DNA from: Kudoa neothunni
Taxonomy: Eukaryota; Cnidaria
Assembly: GCA_964304625.1 (NCBI GenBank)
Contig: OZ199838.1
Span: 1 to 64,000 of the forward strand
Length of the DNA stretch: 64,000 nt
Direction: 5' to 3'
Each line of letters starts with the position of its first letter. Within the stretch, counting starts at the first letter, position 1. The notes under the pieces were generated by a model, which was given only the letters and a program-made list of their open reading frames with translations, had not been told where the DNA came from and searched no databases. A program made the translations under genes and the position numbers. This document shows, piece after piece, positions 25,509 through 38,187 of the stretch.

Positions 25509-25703
25509 CCAAGACATCGCACACTCAACCCTGCTTTCGATTAGACTGTTCACATGGACGGACAATATGTATGCACAATTCATCGAATCATTCATCGCTA
25601 CGACGAACTAGGCGAATACAAGAGAGGAGAGTTGTGGAAACAACAATATGGCCTGAGTGTGATTTAGAATCACAGTGAATGCATATTTCAAATCGAAATC
25701 CAC

Positions 25704-28700
25704 TTGCTTCTATTTCTTCTCAGGAGTCACACCAACACTCACAACGTAATTGCCGACAAGCAAAGAGAACGGAGACGAGAAGCAAATAGAGTAAGCAATA
25801 GAAATCGACGTGTACATGAGACGACTCAACAGAGTCCTGCAGTGTCACCTATAAATAAACACAATACAGGATCAGACAGTAAATTTGTACCTGAACCTTA
25901 TTACACTCCTGTTCTATTAGGTCAACAAACGCGAAGTATGCCTGATGATACTTGGAATATGGTCGCTTTGCATTACGACCTCTGCTACAACATGGAAATG
26001 AAACGAATATTACAATTTGGAAAATGTCGAAAATTTGTCCAAAATGCCGCGCTAAGAAGTGGATAAACGAATTTTCGGGTATGTGTTGTTCCGGCGGTAA
26101 TGTTATTTTGGACACACTACCTGATTCATCTCATTTTCTATGAAGACTCCGGAATTTCAAGACACTTTCTACAAAATATCCGAAAATACAACTGCACTTT
26201 CCAGATGACATCTTTTGGAGCGAACGTAATTTGTAGGGACAGATTCATGCCTACTTTACTTTTAAGGTTCACGGTCGAATGTGTCATCGAATTGAATCGC
26301 TATTGCCTTCTGAAAATGAGCAACGAAATTCTTGCGATTATATTTCATACAAAACATGTATTTTCAAGCTCAAAATCGATCCAATATGTATCTCTAGCAT
26401 AGGCATGATATTATTTTAGCGCTTCAAGATATGTATGTTACACAGACACACTAGCTACATCCACAGTTTTAGGCATGACTTAGAAATGCACCCGTCTTCT
26501 GATTTTGATATAATTATAAACTCTGATAAGCTTCCACAGGGAGAAAATGAGAGAAAATACAACTCTCCAACTTGAAATGAGGTGGCCATCGCAATGTCGG
26601 ATGAGCAGCATTGTACGAAGGATATTGTTTTGAGGAATAAGGATAACAGAATATAAAGAATAAGCGAAACACACAGATCGTATGATGCATTACAATATCC
26701 ATTAACTAATGTCTATGGTCAAGATGATTACCATTTTTGTATTTCACAAATTGACGCAAACAAAAGTGTTTCATGTCAGAATTTTTATTCTCTCCATTTT
26801 ATGGAAACGGAAAAGAATTTTAACACGCATCATCACTTTAGGACATTATTCCAACAATATGCTGTAGATATGTTTGTGAAGAGGGAATCAGAGAGACTTT
26901 GTTTTATCAGAGCGAAACAAGATGAACTTCGTATTGAATCTTACATCAATTTAATTGATAGCATTAGTAGCAACGGTGAAATAAATGGGCGGGGACGGTT
27001 GTATACTTTGCCATCGACTTTTGTAGGTTCACCATGCTATATGAACGTGAAAATGCAGCCTGTTGTTGTAACTAAGTTATGAATGCTAGCGCCAGTAAAA
27101 GAAAACAGTTTGAAAGTAAAACAACAAAGGGGATTAGACTAATGATAAATTACTACAATGTTTAAATGCTACATTTTTGTATTGAAGCAACCCGCGTTGT
27201 GGCGTGAACTCGTCGTGGAATACGTGATGTTTGGAGATATTCATTTACCGGCGTCTTGTAGGATAAGGTTATGAAATGGATGTTAAGGAATGAGTATTTC
27301 TATTTGTTGAATATTGGGAAGAATCATTTACGATGATTATGAATCACATTAGTCGGTTGCTAGGAAAAAGTTAAGTGTTGTACTTTGGAGCTGGGAGGAG
27401 GTTATAATACTTAACGTTGTTAAAAGAAGAGATTATGTACATGACACTTGCCATGACCTACGTTCGATGTTTTAGAGGGCCAGACCTATTTATAACATTC
27501 ACATGTAATCCATTTTGGAGTTAACTGAATGAAGAGTTATTTCCTAGCCAAGCATCTAAAGGGAGACTGGACATAGTAGATAGAGTATTCAACTTGAAGT
27601 TAAATGTTTTGATGATTTTAATTCATAAATTGAAGTTTTATGGTGAAATTCAGTGTTATATGTATAGTATTGAGTGACAGAAAAGAGGGCTTCCACACGC
27701 TCATATATTGATCTAGATGAACCAGAAACTGCGTTCCAATGATATCGACAAATTCATATCGAACGAATTACCAGACCCAGGTGTAGATCCAGTATTGCTC
27801 CAGATTGTAAGAACAACCATGGTCTCTGTGGTGCGTTGAATCCAAAAAGCCCATACATGTATGATCAGAGAGAATGCACCAAAAACTATCACAGACGGAC
27901 ACTGAAAGATATCATGTTTACAGAAGACCTGAAGATGGGGTTTTGGTGCGTCAATCCATCTGAACAACGATAGGGAAATCATCATAGAAAATAAGTGGAT
28001 TGTTCCCTATTGTCCTTTGTTGACGAAGATTTTCAATACTCATATTAATGTAGAGTATTACAATTCAGTCAAGACCCCCAAATATATATGCAAGTATGTA
28101 AACAAAGGTTTTGATGCGACCATGTTTGCTGCTAATCAAGAAGATCGTTTGGATGAAGTTTCCAATTACCAGCCTGGTCGCTACATAAGCAGTAGTGAGG
28201 GATTTCGGAGAACGGTCAGCGTATTTATTTCACCGACGAAACTTTGTTGAATCGGTTACAAAATCCAAAGGGACACGAGATTAACCGCTTTTTCAGCCTA
28301 TGCCAGAATGACGAATTCGCTCTGTCTCATCTTATTACATATGGTCGGATAATAGTTTGGCATTGGGAAAAGAGGATGTCCAGTTGAAGGCCATCCAGGC
28401 ATACGATTCGACTCTACAATAGGAAGAGTTTACAGTGTACATCTTTCACATCAAGAATGTTTTTATTTGAGGATGTTGCTCCATTGTGTAAATGGGCCTA
28501 AAACTTTTGAAAATCATAAAAAGGTTCACGGCCAGGTATATCCAATATTCCTTGAAGCGTGCAATGAAAGTGATTTGTTGAAGGGAGACAACCACTGAGA
28601 ATGTATATTAAGGGAAGCTGCTCATGCAAACAGTCCACGTCAATTACGAAAATTATTCGCACAGTTGATCAGAAATTGCGAAATGCGCCAGCTTCATAAA

Positions 28701-30325
28701 CTGTGGTTACTTTTTAGGAAACCTATGTCGGAAGGTTAGCGGTATCAACTGTAACAAACCAGTTTAATGCCAAAGGTGATTTTTAATTCTGACATTTTTA
28801 ACATGACCCTAATTGACACAGACAACACTTGATTCAAATGGATGGAGTAATGTTAAATTCATACGGATTTCCTCATTTGGACAAAACATTTTGCGTCCCT
28901 CTTCCAAACGAAATCCAGAGAGAGTTTCCTACAACACTGAACAATTATCCGAGTTGGTTGAAATAAACATGACGAAACTGACAACTGACCGACAATTTGC
29001 ATTCAAAACAGTGTTGGGGAGCATTTATTACGATATAGGTGTTTGTAACGTTTTTTTTTTGGTGCACCAGGTAATATAGTTCAGAAATTAATGACAAAAC
29101 TTTTATTTGCCTAATTAAGAATAGATTCTAAAATTTTCTCGCTGTTGCTTCTCCGGGTATTGCAGCCACTTTATTACCAGGGAATGGCACGGCCCACAGT
29201 ATATTTATGTTGCTAATCGCGATTAAGGGTGATGGTGCCGAAGTATGTGCAATCAGAAAGGAAGCAGGTTTGTCCCAATTGTTGACCAGATGCACGATCA
29301 TCATATGGGATGAATGTACGTTGGCAAACAGAGTGTTTTTCGTAGCTTTAAATAGAAGAATAAGGGATTTAGCATACAAAAACATTCCATTTGGCGGAAT
29401 CACAATGATTTTGTCCGGCGATTTTAGTTAAACTCTACCCTTAATAACGAGAGGTACAAGATATGACCAAGTAAAATGTTCCATAAAGTTCTCTTCCACA
29501 TGGGCAAACGTTAAACCATCCATCTCACCGCCAATATTTGAGTGCAAATCATCAACGAATAAGGAGCCAGTCAATCTATTTCAGAAATACTACGGATTGG
29601 TGATGATCAACTTACCATTGAGTCCGATGGATGTATCCTCTATGCTCCGTGCCAAACCTGGTTTTGTTCATGGATGAATTGATAGACCGTATTTTACTAG
29701 AAATACAAACAAACTTTTCATACTCAAATTGGCTCTCAGAACGAACTATCTAAACCCCCACAAACCATTCCGTAAACAAAATCGATGATAGATTGATTCG
29801 TCTTATTCCAGGCGACTCTTCAGTGTATAAACCATATGTCACTGTTGTGAACAAATATCAGTGTGTCAATTTCCCTGTTGAATTCCTCAACAGTCTAGAC
29901 TCTAGAGCTTTCGGGGGTTCCTTCGCACAAGATTCTTCTAAAGTTAGCCATTCCAATTATATTGATAAGAAGTTTAGATTCACCAAGGTTGTGTTACGGC
30001 ACTCGTTTAATGGTAAAGTCGCTAATGTCTTATCTTATTTTGGCCACTATCGTAACTGGTTGTGCCTAAGAGAATGTAAATATTCCGATTGCCCCTTCAG
30101 ACGCCACCTTTAATTTTAGAAGACTGCTATTTCCCATCAAACCATGCTTTGCAATGTTCGTAAATAAGACCCAGGGGGAAACCTTCAAAGTTGCCAATTT
30201 AAATTTGGAGGAACCGCGTTTTTCTCATGAGCAGTTGTATGTCGCCAACTCCAGGGTAGGTTCCAAACACAATTTATACAGTTTTTCTCCAAATGAATGG
30301 TCGGACCAAAAATATAGTTTATAGG
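25704..30325 (+). pseudogene. Helitron Rep/helicase, decayed
   Basis: The protein that drives rolling-circle transposition. An arginine-rich N-terminus leads to a zinc-finger motif (CPKCRAKKW then CC, about 26,038-26,092) and a Helitron N-terminal region to about 27,080. The Rep domain shows CFRGPDLFITFTCNPFW (about 27,468), the HUH-type motif RGLPHAHIL (27,685-27,711) and the two-tyrosine motif YICKYVNKG (28,083-28,109). The helicase has a decayed Walker A (about 29,060), a Walker B IIIWDECTLANR (about 29,298-29,330) and the late motif FVNKTQGETFK (about 30,161-30,192). Its closest relative in the window is the copy at 44.8-48.5 kb. Many stops and frameshifts; not functional. Confidence 0.85.
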
Positions 30326-31650
30326 GAGATATTACGGTAACTGGCTATGCTATCATTTCTTATCTTTATGGATCTTACTCGCCTATTTAAATTCAGTGTT
30401 TATATAAATTTCATTCAAATTTATTTATATGAAACAATGTTTCTTTGATTTTATTTTTCGGAATATATCTACCATGTTATGTGGAACATTATTGTATCAT
30501 CATTAAGCGATATAAGTAGAAACTTTACACGACACACTTTTGTTTGCCAATTTTTGGAGTGCAAAACTGATAACATTCATCATCCCCGACATTTAATTTT
30601 GGGTGTTGCAGTAGGTTATGCGATTATTGTGCTTCGATTATTGTTTGAAGTGTGTTGCGTTAATTTTACAAAAAAAATGTCTAATACTTCACGCTGCTGA
30701 TCTAACTTTATGGGGACCATTAATAGTGACTTGAAGTGTTATATCAACCTCTATTTACTTAAGAATGCCATTAGTATCTTTCATTGAAATAGGATGAGAA
30801 ATTGGGTGGATTTCCAAACAATCTAAAAATGGTAGGTTTGGCTATTTTGCTTGTTAAACATATCTTGGTTGTTAGAAAAATACGTATCTGTATCTATTCT
30901 GGGAACGTGTTGCTGATCAATTCTGAGTTTGCATATGCAAATCTTCCAAGAAGTACATTTTGTAAAATGTCGGTTCGCCATCGTCTTAAAGCTACTACGA
31001 TCCAATTCCAAGACCAATTTGACCCCAAATCTTAAAGTAACAACAAATCCTGATTAAATAAACGCGTTAGATCTAAAAGTGGCTTTGTATTATGTTGTTA
31101 TATCTTTGAATATGCTTGTGGAAGTATTTTGAATTTTGTTTGTCTGCATTTTTCAAAATTTAGTGTTTGACGAAATTTCGCTGGTAAGAGTTTATAAGAT
31201 TTAATGTTAAAAATTTAATCTACCACATTGTTATAAGTATGATTCAACTAACAGGCCCCTAAAAGAATTCAAGTGAGAATTCAATTTCTTATTCTATATC
31301 CCTTTATACGTTGACTGTATAGTTGTATTCCGGTGTAATTCCTCACGTATACGTTGATTTCTATTTGCTTTTCATGGTTTCTTAAAACCACGGATGCAGC
31401 AAATAATGATGATGAGATTTAAACGAAATGAGGTTCATTTATTTGTATTAGGTTTTTTTCTTTTTCTTCTTAAATATAAAAACTAATTACATTATTAAGT
31501 AAAATTTTGTTATATTTCGTTTATGGCTGTTTATTTTGCGCAGTAAATTTTCGACAAATATTTGTGCTATTAACATAATGAAACGTTTATTATTTTAAAA
31601 AATATAATTTAAATCATTTTTTTTTTCAATTTTTTTCCTGAATTAGATAT

Positions 31651-31692
31651 TCCCAAAACCTCGAGCGTAGCCGGGTATAACGACTCATGTTT
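31651..31692 (+). repeat. Helitron 3'-terminus-like hairpin
   Basis: GC-rich hairpin CTCGAGCGTAGCCGGG in an AT-rich setting, followed by TATAACGACTC, close to the form of common Helitron 3' ends, which finish in CTAG. It probably belongs to Helitron 1. Confidence 0.5.
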
Positions 31693-31714
31693 GTATTATT
31701 TATCTAAATATTCT

Positions 31715-31812
31715 TAATTTACTTTAAACTGACATGACCATGACCTACTCAGGGCTTTAGTCTACTTGGCCGGGCAAGGAAGTTCGCGCGAAGCGGGGCT
31801 TTGTCGCTATAG
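31715..31812 (+). repeat. Helitron 3' terminus
   Basis: Plus-strand counterpart of the ends at 2135, 18,932 and 49,481. It shares the GACCTACTC/GGGCTTTAGTCTACTTGG block, GGCCGGGCAAGGAA and the GCGAAGCGGGGC arm. It ends GCTATAG instead of GCTAG. Confidence 0.65.
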
Positions 31813-32786
31813 TTTTATAATTAGCTGTTAAAAACTTATTCCTAAAAACATTAAAAGAATTCCCCCCAGATTGTTATTGATTTTAATATCCCCACATAAT
31901 ATAATTCCTAAGGAATTATATCATGCATCCCAAACCGATTATGCAAAAATTTATACATCTAATTTTGACGTTACTTAGTTTACCCCCTGTCTTTTATATT
32001 TTACTCCCAAGGGTAAATTTATCCCCGGTTGAGAACGCCTGCGTTAAAGGGTTAATGGTATCAATGAAGGTTCTGCAATTTTAATTTTGGGAAAAATTAA
32101 AAAAATAATCATTAATTATCTATTACACTTATATACTTATACATTTATTCATTTTTGTCCATTCATATCTCATATAATGAAAATTCTTGATAAGTATTTG
32201 TGATGAATTAATTGATAATGTCAAAATGCTTCTCATTGAATGTCTCCATCTTTATATAATTCCATCCATCAAATAGAGATGAATTTATTCATTTTGTTTT
32301 TATTTGATCATTTAGTTTAATTTAATATGAATAGAAAGACAATGCATTATCGGTGATGATGATGATGATTTGATTATATTTGATCACGTGGAATTTAATA
32401 ATCTAAAAACCTTCGGGTATTAATTGTGACTGTGACTTTCATATTTAGAATACAAAAGTTATGCTATTAATAATTACTTATTAAATCAAAACTTTTAAAA
32501 CTATTAAATTTAAAGAAAATTATAATTCCACAAAAATAAATAACTAACAATTAAATATCCTAAATGTAATACACTTACAAATTGCACTACAATACATTTT
32601 ATTAAAATTGAATAGCATTCATTCCTTCTATTATTAATTATCTATACAGACTCCTATTATAGATATAATTTGTATAAGCTGATTAAAACATTTCTTGTAT
32701 ATATTTACGATTGTGTAATAACCTAATAAACTAATCTAACAAACTGCCGATAAGGAAAGTCAGAAGCCATAACAAAATTTTCGACT
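31813..32786. other. AT-rich region upstream of the host gene
   Basis: Holds a possible hAT-like end (inverted CAGGCGTTCTCAACCGGGG, about 32,025-32,043) and a TTAA at 32,052-32,055 with CCCTTT on the inverted side. A short GAT repeat lies at 32,356-32,370. A TATA-like GTATATATTTA lies at about 32,697, some 90 bp before the proposed start of the gene at 32,787. Confidence 0.4.
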
Positions 32787-35700
32787 ATGTTCAATCAACT
32801 AATATGTAAAAACTATTATTATTTAGATTGACTAATTAGTTGCATAGACTCCGTGTTGTTGATGACATTGTCATCTTATTCCACTACTCCTCTAATAGAC
32901 TATAGTGATAGACACGGTGCGTGTCATTACTATAACGTAACAAGGAATAACTATCTTATACAACGTGAATTATTAACATCATTATCTCAACGTTGCAGTA
33001 AACGGTTGAATTTCCTTCAAAACAGCAAGAAAAATTATGAATCTCACACAGATATAATGAATACGAAGATGTTGCATGATATGTATAATATATACAAATT
33101 TTGGGGGATTCATTGGTTTAAAATCTATGAAGTAGAACTATTTAAACAATATACTAAAGGCGGGTCAATAGTGCAAAAGGATATTGATACTCGAAATCGT
33201 TGCGAAAGAGCCGTCAATTGTCTCAAAAGCATCAAGAATATATTTCCCTTGATAAATAATTTTTTAGAACATTCTAAGAAAGCACAAACATTATTAAACA
33301 CAGATATCGAATTTTTCCAACATGTAACTCGTGAGGATTATAATGATTGTATGTCTCATCAATTAAGTCTGGATATACAAACTTCAATTCCAAAAATGCA
33401 AAATTCCACACATATAATACAAGTTTCCATACAAAATCTAAATAGTTATTATGAAAAAACATATCACTGCAAGAATGATCCCACTGTTGAGCTTATTGCG
33501 TCAATTGAAGAGAGAAAACAAAACATGTTTCCTTTCTATACTAAAATGACAGAGGCAATGGTTCCATACTTTGGAAAAATAAAATCTGATATGCAATCGT
33601 TTATCACAAAGTACAATCAAGAATTGTTTGAAAGTTATTTGAGTAATTCTCAAAATTTCAATTCAATTCTACGTAATTTGAACATTGGAAGCGTGTCGAT
33701 CAACAAAGCAGATGAAATTCAAAGTTTGCTGAAAAAAACACAAAGTGATTTTTCAACAACGACTTATATCTCGCCTGATTTGTCGAATAAAATGACACAA
33801 ATAATTGATAAACTAAAAGCAGCGCTTGAATCGTATAAAAATCAGATTACCAAAACTAACGAACTTCAAACTGAAATTAAGAAAACAATACAAAATATAG
33901 AAAAATTACCTAAAGCCACTTCTGATGCCATTAAACGCATAAAACCTATAAAAGAGAAAATTGATGATTATATATCACAAATTGACCAACTCCCGTCAAT
34001 ATCCGGATTACGAAAGCGAATGTTTGCCGGTAAACGATTAAACAATCTAATTCAAAACTTTTTGAATACAGAACAATTATTTGGCAAAAAATCAAATCTT
34101 GAGTTTGAAGATGTTGAAAAATTGTATACTCAAGTTGCTAAAGATGTTAAACAGTGGGAAAAAACTTTCAACCAATTGAAAACTGAGAATACAGCTACTT
34201 TAAATACCTACCAAACGTTGAAATCTGAAATCAAAACCATAACAACAGTAGAAATTCCACAGTATCAAAGAAAACTTAATCAGGGAAAATTAGATAAAAT
34301 GCTACCCTTTACAAATCCCGCCACCAAATTGAATGATATTGATATTCGAAACGAGAAATTGTTAAGCAATATGGCTTCTCATGAATCCATCATTGATTCT
34401 AATAAATTAACAACAATAGAGGATAGTTTGACCACAGCGTATAAAACCTTACAAGAAGTAAGGACTAATAATGATAATTACAGATTGTCAGTCTCCAAAA
34501 ATAAACCCTCATTCCTCAAAACCAAAGCTAGTGATTTATCCAGCTTGTTTTCTAACATGGTTGGTGTAACCGAACGTAAATTAGACGAAATTAAACTAAA
34601 AATTGGGGATTTAAAATCCAAACTTGTTGATATTAAATCCCAAATAAACGAAAGTAGGCCATCTAAAAATGATATCAACAGACGTTCTCAAAAATTAACC
34701 CAAGATTATGCCAATATAGAACAAGCAAAAAAACGAATATCAGCTGAGATAAATACACCGCCTGATCAATTTGAAGCATTGATCTCAAAAGAAACTTTAA
34801 GTTTAAATTTCAGTCTAGATGAACACACTAAAAAACTATCAGATGATATGAAAAACTATGAAAAATCCTGTGAAAACATTGGGCACAATATTTCGACGAT
34901 AGTTGATGCGATTAACAACGTGAAATTACTGAAAGATAGTTATGAAACAGAAGTTAAGAATATTAAAAGTTTGCATTTCAGTATGGTGGAATCACTTGGC
35001 TCTGAACTGAAAACAGCCGAAATCAAGGAACAAACTCTTTTCGCAACTTACAGAAACGAACTCGACGATTTATTTAAAAAATACAAGGAAGTCATACAAG
35101 AACAAAAAGACAATTATAAAATAGATGAGGATTATTATACAAACTCCATCAGAAAAGCTAACGATAAAGTAAATGAAATTAAAAGAATTAGCGATAGTCA
35201 ACAAATTGCGCAACTTTTAGATGGAAAACTCTCGGTAAATAATAATTTTTTGACTTTCAATAACATGAATATCGCGAATAATAAATATGTGACTCAAAAA
35301 GAGGCTGAACTGAACAATACTGAAGGTGAATATTCGTCAATTTCTACCAGCTATGACGTGAGTAGCGCAGCTTTGGAAACCATCAAGAGTGCAATTTCGT
35401 ATCTACTTAAAAGCTATAATGAACTTTATAGTGAGAATTCTGCGTTAATAAACACCGAGACAGCGAATAAAATTATAAAAGCTAACGCTGAATTGAAAAA
35501 CAATTTTGAATTATTCAAAACCACAACCGACATTATGGGACAAAAATTGACACAATTGTCCACGATCGAAAACCGCATAACTAGTGAGATTGCTGATGGA
35601 AAACGAATGATTGGCGAGCGCTCCAAAAGCGTTACCAATGAAAAAATTAAACACGACTCATTCTTTGAGGAACTGGAGTCACTCAAACAAACAGCCTTAA

Positions 35701-36677
35701 AAATTAATGAAGCTAATAGAATACTCGGTGAAAAGAAGAGAAATCTTGCAGAATTCTTGGAATCTTCCAAAACTCTACATGAAACAAACATTGATACGAT
35801 AGAGAATAAAAAAAACGAAATTTCAACTCTTGGTCAATCGCAGACTGTTATATTAAAAAAAAAACAAGCTGAAACTTTGGAAAAATACAATGAATACGAT
35901 CGAGCCCATAAAGTGCTTGTAGTCAAAGCCGAAAATTCAAAATTCGATTTTAACGAAGATTTTGGAGCAATATATAATAAAATTGGAGTTTTAAAACAAA
36001 GTTTGGATGACATTTTTAAAGAAAATATTGAAAAAATTTCAAATGCTGTTTTGGAAGGGTCGAATCATTATAATGGTGAGAAGACTACTCTTAATGGTGG
36101 ATATAACGACAAGAAATCTAAAGCCGACGGCTTCTTAACACAAATTGATTCATTATCAAAGAAAATTGTTCCAATAACCACATGGAATGAGTTTGATGTT
36201 ACATACCAAGAATACACCACATTAATCTCATCAATCGATAGTTTCCTAGATCAAAATAAAAAATCTGTTGAAATTAACGAATATAATGTCGAAATCCAAG
36301 CGACTATTCACGCCGAAGTAGAAGCGTTTATGAAAGATCTTGAAGTTGCCTTAGATGGTGATAAAAAACGATTTGAGATTTTAGAAAAAAACGCATCGTC
36401 AACTGGAGAAATTGAAGTTGAAAGACAAAAGAAGGATGAATCCGAAATGTCTGTCCAACTTGAAGATTTCAAAATGGAACCTAGTGATTCAGATAGCTAC
36501 GTCGCAACCATAGGAGAGTCTAAAAATATATCATCACAAGATTATTTCAAGACTATTATGGCAATTTCTGCGGTGGTCTTGGTTGCTATGGCAATCGCTG
36601 GTGCTGTAATACGATACAGAAGCGTCAAAAAGAATGAAATTTACGAAAAATGTGAAAATATTTACGTCAAAGCATGA
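32787..36677 (+). CDS. Giant coiled-coil type I membrane protein, two exons
   Basis: The only long intact gene in the window; I do not recognise the family. The big exon is open from 32,832 and has its first ATG at 32,862. A better model uses ATG at 32,787, exon 1 to 32,805, a 42-bp GTAAAA...ATAG intron (32,806-32,847) and exon 2 from 32,848. This model gives MFNQLIYSVLLMTLSSYS, a convincing signal peptide, and a protein of about 1,282 residues. Six cysteines (about 32, 56, 125, 131, 174, 214) mark an N-terminal, probably disulfide-bonded domain. Residues about 230-1200 are Lys/Glu/Asn/Ser-rich and helix-like with heptad character. One transmembrane helix (IMAISAVVLVAMAIAGAVI, about 1243-1261) precedes a 21-residue tail with two tyrosines. 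The layout resembles large parasite surface ligands such as Plasmodium reticulocyte-binding-like proteins, but that is resemblance of architecture only. No relation to the neighbouring transposons is visible. Confidence 0.82.
32806..32847 (+). other. Inferred 42-bp intron
   Basis: The GT at 32,806 in the context TAT/GTAAAA and the AG at 32,846-32,847 join phase-1 ends. An in-frame stop at 32,829 blocks the big frame from extending further upstream. Inferred from splice signals and from the signal peptide it creates; no transcript evidence. Confidence 0.55.
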
Positions 36678-36822
36678 TAGTAATACGAAAATGTTATACA
36701 CGGAACTAAGTTATTTAGGTTATTCGTATTTATTTCAATAGTAGTATTAATTTGTTCCGTTAAATCATGTGTTTAAATGGCTTATTATGACATTTTCATT
36801 ATAAGAAATTTTGGTTACACAA
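36678..36822. promoter_or_regulatory. 3' flank of the membrane-protein gene
   Basis: Presumed 3' untranslated region. No clean AATAAA was seen within the first 140 bases, so the poly(A) site is not assigned. Confidence 0.25.
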
Positions 36823-36915
36823 TCAACTATATATAAAAAGTTGTGGTGTCCATGTGTGTGCGTATGTTTGTTCGTTCGTTTAGGAAAGTACGCATGCGCG
36901 GAAATTTTGTTCTTG
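36823..36915 (+). repeat. Helitron-like 5' terminus
   Basis: Starts TCAACTATATATAAAAAG, then a GTGTGTGCGTATGTTTGTTCG tract and ACGCATGCGCGG. It has the same motif order as 13,868-13,963, 18,845-18,931 and 49,385-49,480, which lie in the opposite orientation. No plus-strand 3' end follows before the next element, so it may be a truncated copy. Confidence 0.45.
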
Positions 36916-37953
36916 ATGGAAGCCTATACATGAACTTTTAATAGTGTTTGTATTTTTAAAGAATTAATATGTTAAAAACTACACATATTATTTATTCATA
37001 GTATTTTTATTCCAGTATATGTAAGTGGTTTGATTTTGTCAGCCTCGTTAAATGTGGATTAAAATCGTCATTTAATGAGTTAACTCGGTCAAAACAAATT
37101 ATAATAACGTTAAATAGTTAATTTTACTGAGTTACACACATTTATGTCGCATTCTTTCCTTATAATACATTTAACATTATAACAAATTAATAATTTAGTT
37201 TACGGGGTTTCAGTATAATGGTTAAATAGACTCATATTTTTAGAAATACGCGATTAAGACAAATGAAATGGCTCGTGGATCACGAATAAACTGACCACTA
37301 AATTGGTCGTATACTTTTGAAATGATATATACTTATCATATTAAACTTAGTTTACTCTCATGAATTATAGAGAAGCTAACAGGTGTATTTTTTAAAGAAT
37401 ATGCTACGAATGTTTCATGTTAATATAAAAAGTGATCGTGCTTTGAAAGAATTTTCTTTAATTAATGGCTTTTAACAAATACAGCTGTTCCGACCAAAAA
37501 ATCTATGGAGAAATATTTTCTGTAACGAGATAAAAATAGATTTTAAAGAATAAGGTTCGTTTTAAATTTTCAATAGGCAATTCTATAAAATATGGTTAAT
37601 TGGGCTAAATTTATTTGATTGAAAAAAATTTATGATGGAAATTAATTAATTTACTTATTATTCTAATTACTTAACCGTTAAAATGCCCACGCTATTATTT
37701 ATAGGCGCCAATTTTTACATTAGAAAAAAAAAACTTGCGTATAGAATGTAGATAGTTGTTAATTTTTTGAGTAATATTTTTTGGTCCACACATATATCGA
37801 TTTAAATTCCTTTTAAAGGTGAAAATGGATTTCAACTAACTGAGAAAAGCCAATGGTTTTGCGCTAGTTTTAAATAATATTTCAAAAATTAATCATTATT
37901 GATTCAAAATCTTTATTTATTAATTAGTGGGATAATAACTGGTACAGCTGGTA
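36916..37953. other. AT-rich non-coding stretch
   Basis: No gene or clear repeat. A tRNA-like A-box phrase near 37,210 was examined and not accepted. Confidence 0.5.
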
Positions 37954-38016
37954 TTAACCTCCGAGCGCCTCAAAATCGACTATACATTTGGTGCTGTTTG
38001 GAGTCAAATTGACCTC
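37954..38016 (+). repeat. Orphan piggyBac terminus
   Basis: TTAA at 37,954 is followed by CCTCCGAGCGCCTCAAAA and, about 45 bp in, GTCAAATTGACCTC. This matches the inverted right end of the piggyBac at 5.97-8.28 kb over about 60 bp. No partner end was found, so this is a remnant or a deleted derivative of the same family. Confidence 0.6.
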
Positions 38017-38187
38017 AGATTTTTATTGCATAATTGAATACAATAAATAATTATTTAATCGTTTGGAAAATCAAATAAAAATTTAACGACAGATTTCTGT
38101 TGTGTTCCTATCAAGAACTCCATCAATTTCGTACGAAATAGTCCGAACTCGTACGAATTCTCAGGCACAATCTACGTTTCTCTTATA

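Larger units (their letters stand above)
25514..31812 (+). mobile_element. Large autonomous-type Helitron 1 (decayed)
   Basis: Plus-strand Helitron with the single-protein layout of the superfamily: zinc finger, Rep endonuclease, then SF1 helicase. Two candidate 3' termini follow the coding part. One is at 31,651-31,692 (hairpin CTCGAGCGTAGCCGGG, then TATAACGACTC). The other is at 31,715-31,812 (GCGAAGCGGGGCTTTGTCGCTATAG). The segment 30,326-31,650 between coding part and termini shows nothing recognisable. No 5' end was found. A BEL/Pao copy sits just upstream and probably inside the original element. Confidence 0.75.

Noticed and set aside
25849-26674. Minus-strand frames over Helitron 1
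   Set aside because: Shadows of the decayed plus-strand Helitron protein.
35426-35791. 121-codon minus-strand frame
   Set aside because: Antisense shadow within the large coiled-coil gene.
32787-36677. Assignment of the large protein to Plasmodium reticulocyte-binding-like proteins
   Set aside because: Only the architecture is alike; no diagnostic motif was seen, and the transposon-rich setting does not fit Plasmodium.
37200-37275. tRNA-like A-box phrase (CAGTATAATGGTTAA)
   Set aside because: No B-box or cloverleaf could be folded in the following 70 bases.
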